This document shows, one piece after another, positions 1 to 10,815 of a DNA stretch of 64,000 nucleotides. This stretch comes from Ruminiclostridium cellulolyticum H10 (GTDB taxonomy: Bacteria > Bacillota > Clostridia > Acetivibrionales > DSM-1351). The position numbers and the translations under genes are program-made. The DNA is taken from NCBI RefSeq assembly GCF_000022065.1, contig NC_011898.1:1510001-1574000 (forward strand), given 5' to 3'. The number at the start of each line of letters is the position of its first letter. Position 1 is the stretch's first letter. The notes beneath the pieces are model-generated. The model searched no databases. It was not told the DNA's origin and worked only from the letters and a program-made list of their open reading frames with translations.

Positions 1-642
1 AATATGACTACAACCGGCTCTACCCAAATCGGCAATCTTAATCCATTTATTAAAACTGAGGCGGAAACAATCTGCTGGGAATCAGGTATTGAAACGGAAA
101 AGTGCAGTGAAGGCGGAATGAATGTAGCCTTTATAGAAAATGGGGACTATATAAAGGTAAAAGGTGTTGATTTTGGTACGGGTGCAGCAGCCTTTACTGC
201 CAGAGTTGCTTCTGCAACCGACGGCGGGAATCTAGAACTTCGGCTTGACAGCCCAACAGGTAAACTTGTGGGGACTTGTGCAGTTACAAGCACAGGAGGA
301 TGGCAGACATGGGTCGATAAGACCTGTACGGTAAGCGGTGCCGAGGGGATACATGACTTGTACCTGAAATTTACAGGTGGAAGCGGTTATCTGTTCAATT
401 TTAACTGGTGGAAGTTTATCAAAGCTGGGAATACCTCTGTTATTGGAGATCTCAATGGAGACAAAAGCGTGGATGCGGCAGATTATGCCATGATGAAGAA
501 ATATCTTTTGGGATTAATTGAAGATTTTCCGGCAGAAAACGATATTGAAGCCGGAGACTTAAATAAAGACAGCGTCATTGACGCACTTGATTTTGCAGTT
601 TTTAAAAAATATCTGCTTGGTACAATTCCAAGTTTACCATGA
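1..642 (+). CDS. C-terminal part of a cellulosomal CBM6-dockerin enzyme (probably GH43), 5' truncated
   Basis: The reading frame is open to the window edge, so the ATG at position 4 is probably internal. What remains is a CBM6 module (roughly residues 15-140 of the visible part) and a type I dockerin with two duplicated calcium-binding segments (GDLNGDKSVDAADYAMMKKY and [20 protein letters not shown]). The CBM6 has the variant opening EAETICWESG and the NFNWWKF ending, shared in this window only with the GH43 protein at 6222-7751. The short linker before it is also alike. I therefore infer that the missing catalytic part is a GH43 domain, but it is not visible. The product would be secreted and bound to scaffoldin cohesins. 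It ends 22 bases before the CE1 esterase and is probably co-transcribed with it. Confidence 0.9.
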   Translation, partial: NMTTTGSTQIGNLNPFIKTEAETICWESGIETEKCSEGGMNVAFIENGDYIKVKGVDFGTGAAAFTARVASATDGGNLELRLDSPTGKLVGTCAVTSTGGWQTWVDKTCTVSGAEGIHDLYLKFTGGSGYLFNFNWWKFIKAGNTSVIGDLNGDKSVDAADYAMMKKYLLGLIEDFPAENDIEAGDLNKDSVIDALDFAVFKKYLLGTIPSLP

Positions 643-664
643 TTAAATGAAAGGGGTTAAATAA

Positions 665-2137
<1,473 letters not shown>

Positions 2138-2145
2138 TCTAGGTT

Positions 2146-2173
2146 AGCAGGTAAATTTTTAAATTTACCTGCT
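2146..2173 (+). promoter_or_regulatory. Intercistronic stem-loop after the CE1 gene
   Basis: Arms AGCAGGTAAATTT (2146-2158) and AAATTTACCTGCT (2161-2173) are perfectly complementary with almost no loop. No T-run follows, so it is unlikely to end transcription. An mRNA processing or stabilising hairpin between cistrons is the more likely role. Confidence 0.7.
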
Positions 2174-2212
2174 CTCCTTGTAACAAAAATAATTAAAAGG
2201 AGGAACCATGTG

Positions 2213-4453
2213 ATGCAATTTAAAAAGGTCTTCAGTATTTTATTGCTGGTATGTCTATTGGTTACACAAACGACTATAGTCGGTGCATGGCAGTCTGATA
2301 ATGACAACGGTACCTACACAAACCCGATTTTAAACGCTGATTATCCTGATATTTATGCTATCAGGGTGGGAAGTGATTACTATATGGTCAGCTCCACTTT
2401 CGTATCATTTCCATCAATACCTATCCTTCATTCAAAGGATTTAATTAACTGGGAAATTATAGGATATGTTTCTTCGGATCTTAACGGTACAGGAAAATCT
2501 TATAATCTGACTAATACATTTGACGATTACGGACATGGCTGTTGGGCACCAAGCATTGCCTACCGTAACGGTACATATTATGTGGGAATATATCAGGCAC
2601 AGGGGAAGTTCATCATGTGTACCGCCACAAATCCGGCCGGCCCTTATACAAAAACGGTATACAATCAAGGATTTCATGACCCGGCACTTTTTATTGATGA
2701 CGACGGTACAGGATATATCGTCTCTGAAGCAAACGATGTAAAGGTTACGAAGCTAAGTGCTGATTATAAGTCGGTAGTGAACAGTCAGGTGACTACCCGT
2801 ATTGAGGGTGCAACAGGAAATTACCTGGTTGAAGGCACACATGTTATGAAAAAGAACGGATATTATTACATATTCCGTAATTCAACTCCTCCAGAATCAT
2901 ATACGTACTGCCTCAGGTCAAAGAGTATATATGGCCCTTATGAAATGAGGATACTACTGAACGGTCCAAGCATTTCCGGCGGAAGTCAGATTCACCAGGG
3001 GGGACCTATAGATACTACAACTGGTGAGTGGTGGTTCTATGTATTTCAGGATGGACAGGGATTGGGCCGCAGAGACATTTTGATACCTATGCAGTGGCAG
3101 AATGACTGGCCGATTCTCGGAGACCCTTCTACAGTAAAAAATGTAAGCATAGCAGGAAAAACCTATCCTATGGGTACCGTACCGGTTACATATAAAAAAC
3201 CGGATGTAGGTGCAACATACCCAATCCTTACAATTCCGAATTCTGATGAATTCAGTTCAACAACAATGGGAGTACAGTGGCAGTGGAATCATTACCCTGA
3301 CAATACAAAGTGGTCTTTAAGCGAGCGACCGGGCTATCTCAGACTTCACGCTAAAAATGCAAATAATCTGTGGAGGGCCACTAACACTCTTACACAAAGA
3401 GTGGAAGGGCCGGATTGCCAGGGTACAATAGAGCTTGACACTACCAATATGTTAGATGGGGATAATGCTGGACTATGCCTGCTTAATATTCCGTATGGAA
3501 CCATCGGGGTAAGCAAATCCGGCGGAGTAAAAAGGATAGTTGCCAATATCAACGCTAAAAAGGATACGGCAGGAACAATTACAAATGGTCCTACACTTAC
3601 CGGAAATACTGTCTATTTAAGGGCTAAAGCAGATCTTATCAGTAATAAGGCAACTTTTTTCTATAGCACGGATAATGTGAACTTCACTCAGCTTGGAGGA
3701 ACATTAAGTATGCCCTTTGACTTGGGATTTTTTCAGGGGGACAAGTTCGGTATATTCAATTATACAACTGCTTCCTCGGGAGGTTATGCAGATATTAACT
3801 GGTTCCGATATTATACTTCTGCGGGGCCAAATACTCCTATTCCTGACATTACGTTATCTGCCTTTGAAAAAATAGAAGCAGAAAGCTACAACTCCCAATC
3901 GGGAATCCAGAATGTAACTTGTGATGAAGGAACCGAGGCTGTAGGCTATACCGAAAACGGCGATTACGTTGTATATAAGAATGTTGATTTCGGAAGCGGA
4001 GCAAATGGTTTTAACGCCAGAGTATCAAGTGCAACGGTTGGAGGTACGATTGAAATCAGGCTCGACAGTGCCAATGGTACATTAATAGGTTCTTGCCCTG
4101 TTGCGGGAACGGGAGGGTGGCAAGCTTTTACAGATGCAAATTGTACCGTAAGTGGTGTAAGTGGTAAACATGACCTATATTTGAAATTTACAGGTGAAAG
4201 CGGATATCTGTTTAACATCAACTGGTTTAAATTCAGTAATACATCTGTTATTTCAGATAAATTAGGTGATGTTAATTCTGACGGACAGATTGATGCCATT
4301 GACTTACAGCTCATTAAAAAATATATCCTGGGATTGGGAGAAATCGAGAACATAAAAACTGCTGACCTGGATGGAAACGGCGATGTAAATGCAATTGATT
4401 TTTCCCTTATGAAACAGTACTTACTGGGGCTAATTACCGAGTTTCCAGGGTGA
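2213..4453 (+). CDS. Cellulosomal GH43 enzyme (xylosidase/arabinofuranosidase type) with C-terminal beta-sandwich, CBM6 and dockerin
   Basis: A secreted 746-residue glycosidase. A signal peptide (about 1-25) is followed by a GH43 five-bladed propeller (about 30-320). The base Asp lies in ADYPDIY near residue 46, and the probable acid Glu is in VEGTHV. A concanavalin-like sandwich typical of large GH43 beta-xylosidases follows (about 335-545), then CBM6 (about 555-680) and a dockerin (about 685-746). It should act on xylan side chains or xylo-oligosaccharides; arabinofuranosidase and xylosidase cannot be told apart here. Start choice: the AGGAGG at 2198-2203 suits the ATG at 2213. A GTG at 2210 is also in frame, and an ATG at 2208 meets a stop at once. 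The same catalytic layout without secretion signals recurs at 48208-49710. Confidence 0.92.
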   Translation: MQFKKVFSILLLVCLLVTQTTIVGAWQSDNDNGTYTNPILNADYPDIYAIRVGSDYYMVSSTFVSFPSIPILHSKDLINWEIIGYVSSDLNGTGKSYNLTNTFDDYGHGCWAPSIAYRNGTYYVGIYQAQGKFIMCTATNPAGPYTKTVYNQGFHDPALFIDDDGTGYIVSEANDVKVTKLSADYKSVVNSQVTTRIEGATGNYLVEGTHVMKKNGYYYIFRNSTPPESYTYCLRSKSIYGPYEMRILLNGPSISGGSQIHQGGPIDTTTGEWWFYVFQDGQGLGRRDILIPMQWQNDWPILGDPSTVKNVSIAGKTYPMGTVPVTYKKPDVGATYPILTIPNSDEFSSTTMGVQWQWNHYPDNTKWSLSERPGYLRLHAKNANNLWRATNTLTQRVEGPDCQGTIELDTTNMLDGDNAGLCLLNIPYGTIGVSKSGGVKRIVANINAKKDTAGTITNGPTLTGNTVYLRAKADLISNKATFFYSTDNVNFTQLGGTLSMPFDLGFFQGDKFGIFNYTTASSGGYADINWFRYYTSAGPNTPIPDITLSAFEKIEAESYNSQSGIQNVTCDEGTEAVGYTENGDYVVYKNVDFGSGANGFNARVSSATVGGTIEIRLDSANGTLIGSCPVAGTGGWQAFTDANCTVSGVSGKHDLYLKFTGESGYLFNINWFKFSNTSVISDKLGDVNSDGQIDAIDLQLIKKYILGLGEIENIKTADLDGNGDVNAIDFSLMKQYLLGLITEFPG

Positions 4454-4463
4454 AACTCGGTAA
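4434..4463 (+). promoter_or_regulatory. Stem-loop enclosing the GH43 stop codon
   Basis: Arms TTACCGAGTTTC (4434-4445) and GAAACTCGGTAA (4452-4463) form a perfect 12-base-pair stem with a 6-base loop. The TGA stop (4451-4453) begins in the last loop base and runs into the 3' arm. No T-run follows, so an mRNA end-protecting or processing element is more likely than a terminator. Confidence 0.72.
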
Positions 4464-4536
4464 TAACCCACGCATCTCAACCGTATCCCAATAAATAAAA
4501 TTTAACTAAGTTTATTAAGAAAGGAAGGGAAAAAAT

Positions 4537-6147
4537 ATGAATATATTTAAAAAAGGTTTTTCAATTTTTTTAGGCTTGTTCATGATAATATCATCATTCG
4601 GTTCCATGGTTAACGCTGCAGCAAACCCAAATCCGTCATGGAACGTTGACGAGAGGGTTATATTTCACAATCAGTGCAGCCCATATGATTACTATGCGGC
4701 TAAAGACCCTACTATCGTTTATTATAACGGTAAATACCTTGTTTATTACACAGGTGCAAATAAAAGCGGCGGTTGGCAAATGTGTTTTACCTCAGCTAGC
4801 ACAATTTCCGGTCTGAAAACAGCTCCACGTACCTATATGAGTAAAATAGGAGAAAGCTATTTCTGTGCACCTGAATTGTTCTACTATGAACCGCAGAAAT
4901 TATGGTACCTTGTTTACCAGGATGGTACGCACGGGGCAGCTTATGCAACTACAACAACTCCTGATGATCCGAATTCATGGTCCGGGCCAAAATCCTTTGG
5001 TATATCCGGCAACATGGGATGGGATTATTATATAATATGCGATGATCAGTACGCTTATATGTACAATACACCAAGTGATGGATCAGGAAAACTCTATATG
5101 AGAAAAACCACTCTGGCAAACTTCCCTAATAAGGGCTGGAGCACACCTACTGTTGCATGCTCAAATGTTTTTGAGGGAGCGGCGGTCTATAAGAGTCTTG
5201 CCGATGGTCAGTACTATATGCTTATTGAAGCAATGATAGATGGCAGAAGCTACGAGTTGTTTACATCCTCCAGTGCAGGAGGCCCTTGGACTCTGGTCAA
5301 TAATAAATGGGCAACAAGGAGCAATCTTACAAAATATAATGCGGACAAGTGGACAACTAACGTATCACATGGTGAACTTATACGTGCAGGATATAATCAG
5401 AAACTAGAAATAAATGATATAAACAAGGTGGATTTCCTTATTCAGGGTACTACCAATATGAACGCTGAATATCAGCAAATTATATGGGATTTGGGCCTTA
5501 TCAGAAATTATACCGGAAGCCCCGATACGCCTGTTACACCAAGAACTGCTTTTGAAAAAATAGAAGCTGAGAGCTGGAATGACCAGTCTGGAATCCAGAA
5601 TGTAACCTGCGATGAAGGTACCGAGGCTGTGGGTTATACCGAAAACGGAGATTACAGCGTATACAAGAGCATAGATTTCGGAAGTGGTGCTACCAGCTTC
5701 CAGGCAAGAGTATCAAGTGCCACCAGCGGAGGCAAGATTGAAATAAGACTTGACAGTGCAACTGGTACCTTGGTTGGAACTTGCACAGTTAGCGGAACAG
5801 GCAGCTGGCAGACCTTCGCGGATGTGAACTGTACTGTAAGCGGTGTAAGCGGCAAACATGACTTATACCTGAAATATATAGGAGACAGCGGATACTTAAT
5901 CAATCTTAACTGGTTTAAATTCAGCAACACACCTGTTGTTTCAGATAAATTGGGTGATGTAAATTCTGATGGGCAAATAGATGCCATAGATTTACAATTA
6001 TTGAAAAAATATCTTTTAGGATCCGGAACAATAGAAAATACAAAGCTTGGTGATTTGAATGCTAGCGGAGATGTTGACGCAATCGATTTTTCACTGCTCA
6101 AACAATACCTTCTTGGGCAGATAACAAAATTCCCTGCTCAGGCGTGA
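4537..6147 (+). CDS. Cellulosomal GH62 alpha-L-arabinofuranosidase with CBM6 and dockerin
   Basis: A secreted 536-residue enzyme. A signal peptide (about 1-28) precedes a GH62 propeller (about 33-325), recognised by KDPTIVYYNGKYLVYYT, CAPELFYYEPQKLWYLVYQ and the GWDYYIICDD block. CBM6 covers about 345-470 and the dockerin about 475-536. GH62 enzymes remove single alpha-1,2 or alpha-1,3 arabinofuranose units from arabinoxylan. The catalytic domain and CBM6 are copied almost exactly in the gene at 19200-21542. The two proteins differ by one visible residue there (IRNYTGS here, IRNYEGS in the other), while signal peptide and dockerin differ. This indicates recent duplication or gene conversion. 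Confidence 0.94.
   Translation: MNIFKKGFSIFLGLFMIISSFGSMVNAAANPNPSWNVDERVIFHNQCSPYDYYAAKDPTIVYYNGKYLVYYTGANKSGGWQMCFTSASTISGLKTAPRTYMSKIGESYFCAPELFYYEPQKLWYLVYQDGTHGAAYATTTTPDDPNSWSGPKSFGISGNMGWDYYIICDDQYAYMYNTPSDGSGKLYMRKTTLANFPNKGWSTPTVACSNVFEGAAVYKSLADGQYYMLIEAMIDGRSYELFTSSSAGGPWTLVNNKWATRSNLTKYNADKWTTNVSHGELIRAGYNQKLEINDINKVDFLIQGTTNMNAEYQQIIWDLGLIRNYTGSPDTPVTPRTAFEKIEAESWNDQSGIQNVTCDEGTEAVGYTENGDYSVYKSIDFGSGATSFQARVSSATSGGKIEIRLDSATGTLVGTCTVSGTGSWQTFADVNCTVSGVSGKHDLYLKYIGDSGYLINLNWFKFSNTPVVSDKLGDVNSDGQIDAIDLQLLKKYLLGSGTIENTKLGDLNASGDVDAIDFSLLKQYLLGQITKFPAQA
4608..5921 (+). repeat. Copy 1 of a 1.3-kb direct duplication (GH62-CBM6)
   Basis: This 1314-base stretch aligns without gaps to 19271-20584. 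I counted about a dozen base differences by eye, mostly silent. Similarity falls off sharply inside the signal peptide at one end and just after the CBM6 at the other. Confidence 0.93.
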
Positions 6148-6178
6148 TATTGGAGTCGGTAAAGCTTCTTCGATATCA
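6145..6178 (+). promoter_or_regulatory. Stem-loop beginning at the GH62 stop codon
   Basis: Arms TGATATTGGAG (6145-6155) and CTTCGATATCA (6168-6178) pair over 11 positions with two G-U wobbles. The stop codon TGA forms the foot of the stem. It resembles the stop-codon hairpin at 4434-4463. Confidence 0.5.
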
Positions 6179-6221
6179 TTTTATGGATAGTCAAAATTGA
6201 TTTTAGGAAAGAGGTATTTTT

Positions 6222-7751
6222 ATGAAAAAAGTTTGCAAGATATTAGTACTTTTACTTATTTTTACTACGCTTTTTTCATTCGTATGTTATGCGGATAACC
6301 CGATTGTGCAGACGTATTACACTGCTGATCCGGCATCGATGATTTATAACGACACTTGTTACCTGTATGTCACACATGACGAGGATACGACTGTAAATAA
6401 CTTTTATACCATGAACGAATGGAGATGCTATTCAACAACAGATATGGTAAATTGGAAAGATTGCGGTTCAGTACTGTCTTACAAAACATTCAGCTGGGCA
6501 AAAGGAGATGCATGGGCAGCACAGTGTATACCTAGAAATGGAAAGTTCTATTTATATGTTACACTTACTAACCAATATGGTGCGAGAACAGTAGGTGTTG
6601 CAGTGTCAGACAGCCCTACAGGACCATTTAAAGACGCTCTTGGGAAGCCTTTAATTGCAAATAACGGGGCACAGGATATTGATCCTACCGTATTTATCGA
6701 TAATGACGGGCAAGCCTACTTGTATTGGGGAAATGGCAATGCATACTATGTGAAATTAAATCAGGATATGATTTCCTACTCAGGAAGCATAGTACAAGTA
6801 AACCCAAAGCCGTCAGGGTATATAGAGGGTCCATGGCTTTATAAACGAAACAATGTATACTATTTGGTATATGCAGGTATGGGTTCAAATGGCGAAAATA
6901 TACAATATGCTACAAGCAACAGTCCTACAGGCCCATGGACTTCAAAGGGTGCTATTATGAACTCAAAAAACAGCTTCACAATTCATCCTGCCATAACCGA
7001 CTTTAAAGGAAAATCATACTTTTTCTATCATACAGGTGATTTGCCGGGAGGAGGCAGCTACAAACGTTCAGTTTGTGTAGAAGAGTTTAAATACAATTCT
7101 GACGGTACGATACCAACTATCCCTATAACTAAAACCGGCCCTGCTCAGGTTCAATACCTTGATCCATTTGTTAAAAACGAGGCTGAAACAATCTGCTGGG
7201 AGTCCGGAGTTGAAACAGAAATATGCAGTGAAGGCGGAATGAATGTAGGCTTTATCGAAAACGGGGATTATATAAAGGTAAAAGGTGTAGATTTTGGCTC
7301 GGGAGCATCATCATTTGTTGCCAGGGTTGCTTCAGAAACAAGCGGCGGGAATATAGAACTACGACTTGACAGTCCTACAGGCAAACTGGTTGGAACTTGT
7401 TCAGTAAGCGAAACGGGCGGATGGCAGACCTGGAGTGATAAGTCCTGTACAGTAAGCGGTGCTGAGGGAGTACATGACTTATATCTGAAATTCACCGGAG
7501 GAAGCGGTTACCTGTTTAATTTCAATTGGTGGAAGTTCGAAAAAAGCGGAACACCTACAATTGTTGGAGACCTCAATGGGGATGACTGTGTAGATGCTGC
7601 AGATTATGCATTGATGAAGAAATATATTCTGGGATTAATTAATGATTTTCCTGTAGATAACGACATTGAAGCAGGAGATTTAAATAAGGACGGAACTATT
7701 GATGCACTAGATTGTGCCGTTTTCAAGAAACTTCTGTTAGGTATTATTTAA
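6222..7751 (+). CDS. Cellulosomal GH43 glycosidase with variant CBM6 and dockerin
   Basis: A secreted 509-residue enzyme. Signal peptide about 1-24 (cut near CYA/DNP), GH43 propeller about 25-305, CBM6 about 312-440, dockerin about 445-509. Catalytic candidates are the Asp in YTADPAS, the Asp in DIDPTVF and the Glu in YIEGPW, the usual GH43 triad. Short GH43 enzymes of this kind act on arabinoxylan side chains or xylo-oligosaccharides; the exact specificity is not readable. Its CBM6 belongs to the EAETICWESG / NWWKF subtype, otherwise seen only in the truncated gene at the window start. The start has a GAAAGAGGT ribosome binding site. Confidence 0.91.
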   Translation: MKKVCKILVLLLIFTTLFSFVCYADNPIVQTYYTADPASMIYNDTCYLYVTHDEDTTVNNFYTMNEWRCYSTTDMVNWKDCGSVLSYKTFSWAKGDAWAAQCIPRNGKFYLYVTLTNQYGARTVGVAVSDSPTGPFKDALGKPLIANNGAQDIDPTVFIDNDGQAYLYWGNGNAYYVKLNQDMISYSGSIVQVNPKPSGYIEGPWLYKRNNVYYLVYAGMGSNGENIQYATSNSPTGPWTSKGAIMNSKNSFTIHPAITDFKGKSYFFYHTGDLPGGGSYKRSVCVEEFKYNSDGTIPTIPITKTGPAQVQYLDPFVKNEAETICWESGVETEICSEGGMNVGFIENGDYIKVKGVDFGSGASSFVARVASETSGGNIELRLDSPTGKLVGTCSVSETGGWQTWSDKSCTVSGAEGVHDLYLKFTGGSGYLFNFNWWKFEKSGTPTIVGDLNGDDCVDAADYALMKKYILGLINDFPVDNDIEAGDLNKDGTIDALDCAVFKKLLLGII

Positions 7752-7839
7752 AAATTACCCGGGTAGAACTATGGTATTTTAGTCCATATATGGTTTAAAT
7801 TGTTATATCTGAATTTGTAAATTGGTTAAGGAGGCAAAC

Positions 7840-10707
7840 ATGTTAAAAACTATGAGTATACTTCTACCATGCTTATTGATATTTTCACTTATATTCAGTG
7901 TACAAATACCTTTATCAGCTTCAGCAGCAAATGTTGAACTCCTAAAGCAGTTCGACATGGAACAGGTAAAAATAACAGATACATATTATGTAAATGCACT
8001 TAATAAAGAGGTTGCCTACTTGCAGGCAATTGATCCAAACCGTTTGTTGGTGGGTTTTAAGAAAACAGCTGGCTTATCAACAACTTATAGCTATTATGGA
8101 GGGTGGGAAAACAATACCCTGATTCAAGGCCATACCATGGGACATTACATGTCGGCACTTGCTCAGGCTTATAAAAACACTAAGTCCGACCCGACAGTAA
8201 ATGCAGATTTGAAAAGCCGTATCGATTTGATTATATCCGAATTGCAGGCTTGTCAGAATAAAAACGGCAATGGATATTTGTTTGCAACTCCGGCTACCCA
8301 ATTTGATGTTGTTGAAGGAAAGGCGTCCGGTTCAAGCTGGGTACCGTGGTATACCATGCACAAAATCATGTCCGGTCTTCTTGACATTTATAAATTTGGA
8401 GGCAACCAAACCGCATTGACAATAGCAACCAACTTGGGAAATTGGATTTACAAAAGAGTAAACGCTTGGGATTCTGCAACACAGTCAAGGGTATTGGGTG
8501 TTGAGTATGGAGGAATGAATGACTGTCTCTATGAATTGTATAAGCTGACTGGTAATGGCAACCATTTAACAGCAGCACATAAATTTGACGAAAATTCACT
8601 ATTTAACACCATCGCTGCAGGCACAAACGTTTTACCCGGAAAACATGCCAATACAACTATCCCGAAATTCATCGGTGCTTTGAATCGCTACAGCACTCTA
8701 GGAACATCAGAATCATCATACTTAAAAGCGGCACAGCAGTTCTGGGCCATAGTTTTGAAAGACCATACATATGTAACAGGGGGCAACAGCGAAGATGAGC
8801 GTTTCAGGGACGCTGGCAAACTGGATGCATACAGGGATAATGTAAATAATGAAACTTGTAATGTAAATAATATGCTGAAGCTGACTAAAGAGCTGTTCAA
8901 GGCAACGGGCGACGTTAAATATGCAGATTACTATGAGAATGCATTGATAAACGAAATCATGGCTTCACAGAATCCGGAAACCGGGATGGCTACGTACTTC
9001 AAGGCTATGGGAACTGGATATTTCAAGGTATTCAGTTCCCAATTCAATCATTTCTGGTGCTGTACGGGAACGGGAATGGAGAATTTCACAAAGCTGAATG
9101 ACAGCCTGTATTATAATAATGGTTCCGACCTGTATGTAAACATGTATCTGAGTTCTACCCTGAACTGGAGCGAAAAGGGTCTTTCACTGACACAGCAGGC
9201 CAATCTGCCATTATCAGATAAAGTAACCTTTACTATCAACAGTGCTTCTTCATCAGAAGTGAAAATTAAATTCAGGTCACCAGCATGGATTGCTGCAGGA
9301 CAAAATATTACGGTCAAAGTTAACGGTACTCCAATTAATGTTGACAAGGCGAATGGCTATCTTGACGTCAGCAGAGTGTGGCAGACAGGAGATACGGTTG
9401 AGTTGACCCTGCCCACCGAAGTAAGGGTATCCAGACTGACTGACAGCCCCAATACGGTAGCCTTTACATATGGTCCCGTAGTATTGAGTGCAGGTCTTGG
9501 AACTGAAAGCATGACAACTCAATCACACGGGGTCCAGGTTTTAAAAGCAACGAAAAATGTGACTATCAAAGAGACTATTAATATTAATACCGCCGCCAGT
9601 CCCAGCATTGACAATTGGCTTGCCAATATAAAGAACAATTTGGTTCAAACGCCTGGGAAGCTGGAATTTACATTGAAAAATACCGACGAGGATAACCATT
9701 TGGTATTCACACCTCATTATCAAAGATACAAGGACAGGTATGGTATCTACTTCAAGCTGGGAACGTATGAGGGTAAACAACCCACGGATAATTTGCTTGA
9801 CAATCCGGATATTGAGTCAGGGAACACCACAGGATGGACTGTGAATGGTGCGGGTACAATTGCCTCTTCAACAGTACAAAAGCACTCGGGAAGCTATAGT
9901 CTGCTGCATACAGGCAGGACAGGAGCCTGGAACGGGCCTATTCAGAACATTACAACAAAAGTTCAGAATGGTAACACGTATACTTGTTCCGGCTGGGTAA
10001 TACTGGACAACACTGCCAGTGCCCCGATAACAATGACTATCAGAAAAACGGATGACAACGGAACTTCCTATGTCAATATTGCCACTGCTACCGGAAGCAA
10101 TAGTTCCTGGGTTCAATTGTCAGGTAACTATACCTTAAATGTTACAGGTGCATTGACTGACCTGAGTATATATTTTGAAGGACCGGACAGCGGCACCAAT
10201 TTTTATGTGGATGATGCCTTAGTTAAGGTTTATGGCAAAACTACCTTCTATCAGAATACTTCTTTTGGCGGTACTGCGGTGTCGCTGAATCCAGGCAGCT
10301 ATACTACTGCTCAGCTCACTGCTGCAGGTATTTCTGATAACTGGGCATCATCAATCAAAATACCTGAAGGCTATACGGTTGAGATTTATGATGATGACAA
10401 TTTCACTGGTACAAAGTGGTCTTTTAGTGCAGATAATTCGAACTTTATAGAAGCCGGATGCAATGACAAAATGTCTTCCGTGAAAATTTTCCCCACTCTG
10501 AGTCAAGTGAAGTATGGGGATATTAACAGGGACGGTACTGTAGATACTATTGACTTTGCACTTTTAAAGCAGTTTTTGTTGGGTGCTCAGGTCACAATTG
10601 ATTCGGTAGCGGCTGATTTGGACGGCGATGAATCTGTGACGGCAATGGATTTTGCGGTATTTAAGAAGTATCTGCTGGGACAAATAACAGAGTTGCCTGC
10701 TTTTTGA
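7840..10707 (+). CDS. Cellulosomal GH146/GH127-type beta-L-arabinofuranosidase with CBM22, beta-gamma crystallin-like module and dockerin
   Basis: A secreted 955-residue enzyme. After a signal peptide (about 1-29), a DUF1680-type alpha/alpha barrel runs to about 645. It has the zinc and cysteine hallmarks of the GH127/GH146 clan: an ETC motif near 338-340 and the double Cys in FWCCTGTGMEN near 407, one being the expected nucleophile. NSEDERF holds the likely acid/base Glu. A CBM22-like module (about 653-798) and a beta-gamma crystallin-like domain (about 799-885) follow, then the dockerin (about 891-955). Unlike its neighbours it has no CBM6. It should remove beta-linked L-arabinofuranose from plant glycans. 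The start is the ATG at 7840 behind AAGGAGG; an upstream in-frame TTG at 7822 is less likely. Confidence 0.9.
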   Translation: MLKTMSILLPCLLIFSLIFSVQIPLSASAANVELLKQFDMEQVKITDTYYVNALNKEVAYLQAIDPNRLLVGFKKTAGLSTTYSYYGGWENNTLIQGHTMGHYMSALAQAYKNTKSDPTVNADLKSRIDLIISELQACQNKNGNGYLFATPATQFDVVEGKASGSSWVPWYTMHKIMSGLLDIYKFGGNQTALTIATNLGNWIYKRVNAWDSATQSRVLGVEYGGMNDCLYELYKLTGNGNHLTAAHKFDENSLFNTIAAGTNVLPGKHANTTIPKFIGALNRYSTLGTSESSYLKAAQQFWAIVLKDHTYVTGGNSEDERFRDAGKLDAYRDNVNNETCNVNNMLKLTKELFKATGDVKYADYYENALINEIMASQNPETGMATYFKAMGTGYFKVFSSQFNHFWCCTGTGMENFTKLNDSLYYNNGSDLYVNMYLSSTLNWSEKGLSLTQQANLPLSDKVTFTINSASSSEVKIKFRSPAWIAAGQNITVKVNGTPINVDKANGYLDVSRVWQTGDTVELTLPTEVRVSRLTDSPNTVAFTYGPVVLSAGLGTESMTTQSHGVQVLKATKNVTIKETININTAASPSIDNWLANIKNNLVQTPGKLEFTLKNTDEDNHLVFTPHYQRYKDRYGIYFKLGTYEGKQPTDNLLDNPDIESGNTTGWTVNGAGTIASSTVQKHSGSYSLLHTGRTGAWNGPIQNITTKVQNGNTYTCSGWVILDNTASAPITMTIRKTDDNGTSYVNIATATGSNSSWVQLSGNYTLNVTGALTDLSIYFEGPDSGTNFYVDDALVKVYGKTTFYQNTSFGGTAVSLNPGSYTTAQLTAAGISDNWASSIKIPEGYTVEIYDDDNFTGTKWSFSADNSNFIEAGCNDKMSSVKIFPTLSQVKYGDINRDGTVDTIDFALLKQFLLGAQVTIDSVAADLDGDESVTAMDFAVFKKYLLGQITELPAF

Positions 10708-10815
10708 TGTTCCGATGGAATTATTTGATTCCAAATTTATTGATATAGCAAATCAGCCGATTCGTTCTGGTTTTAGAACAGTCTAAATAACGAAAATTTA
10801 GGGGGGATAAATAGA

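Noticed and set aside
4-642. Treating the ATG at position 4 as the start of a complete 212-residue protein
   Set aside because: The frame is open to the window edge, there is no signal peptide or ribosome binding site, and the protein begins in the linker before a CBM6.
5652-6101. Long antisense reading frames over CBM6-dockerin ends (also at 12291-12596, 15695-16039, 20315-20836, 24812-25213 and 26793-27242)
   Set aside because: They recur because the CBM6-dockerin coding sequence is repeated with similar codon use. They lack ribosome binding sites and mirror the sense genes.
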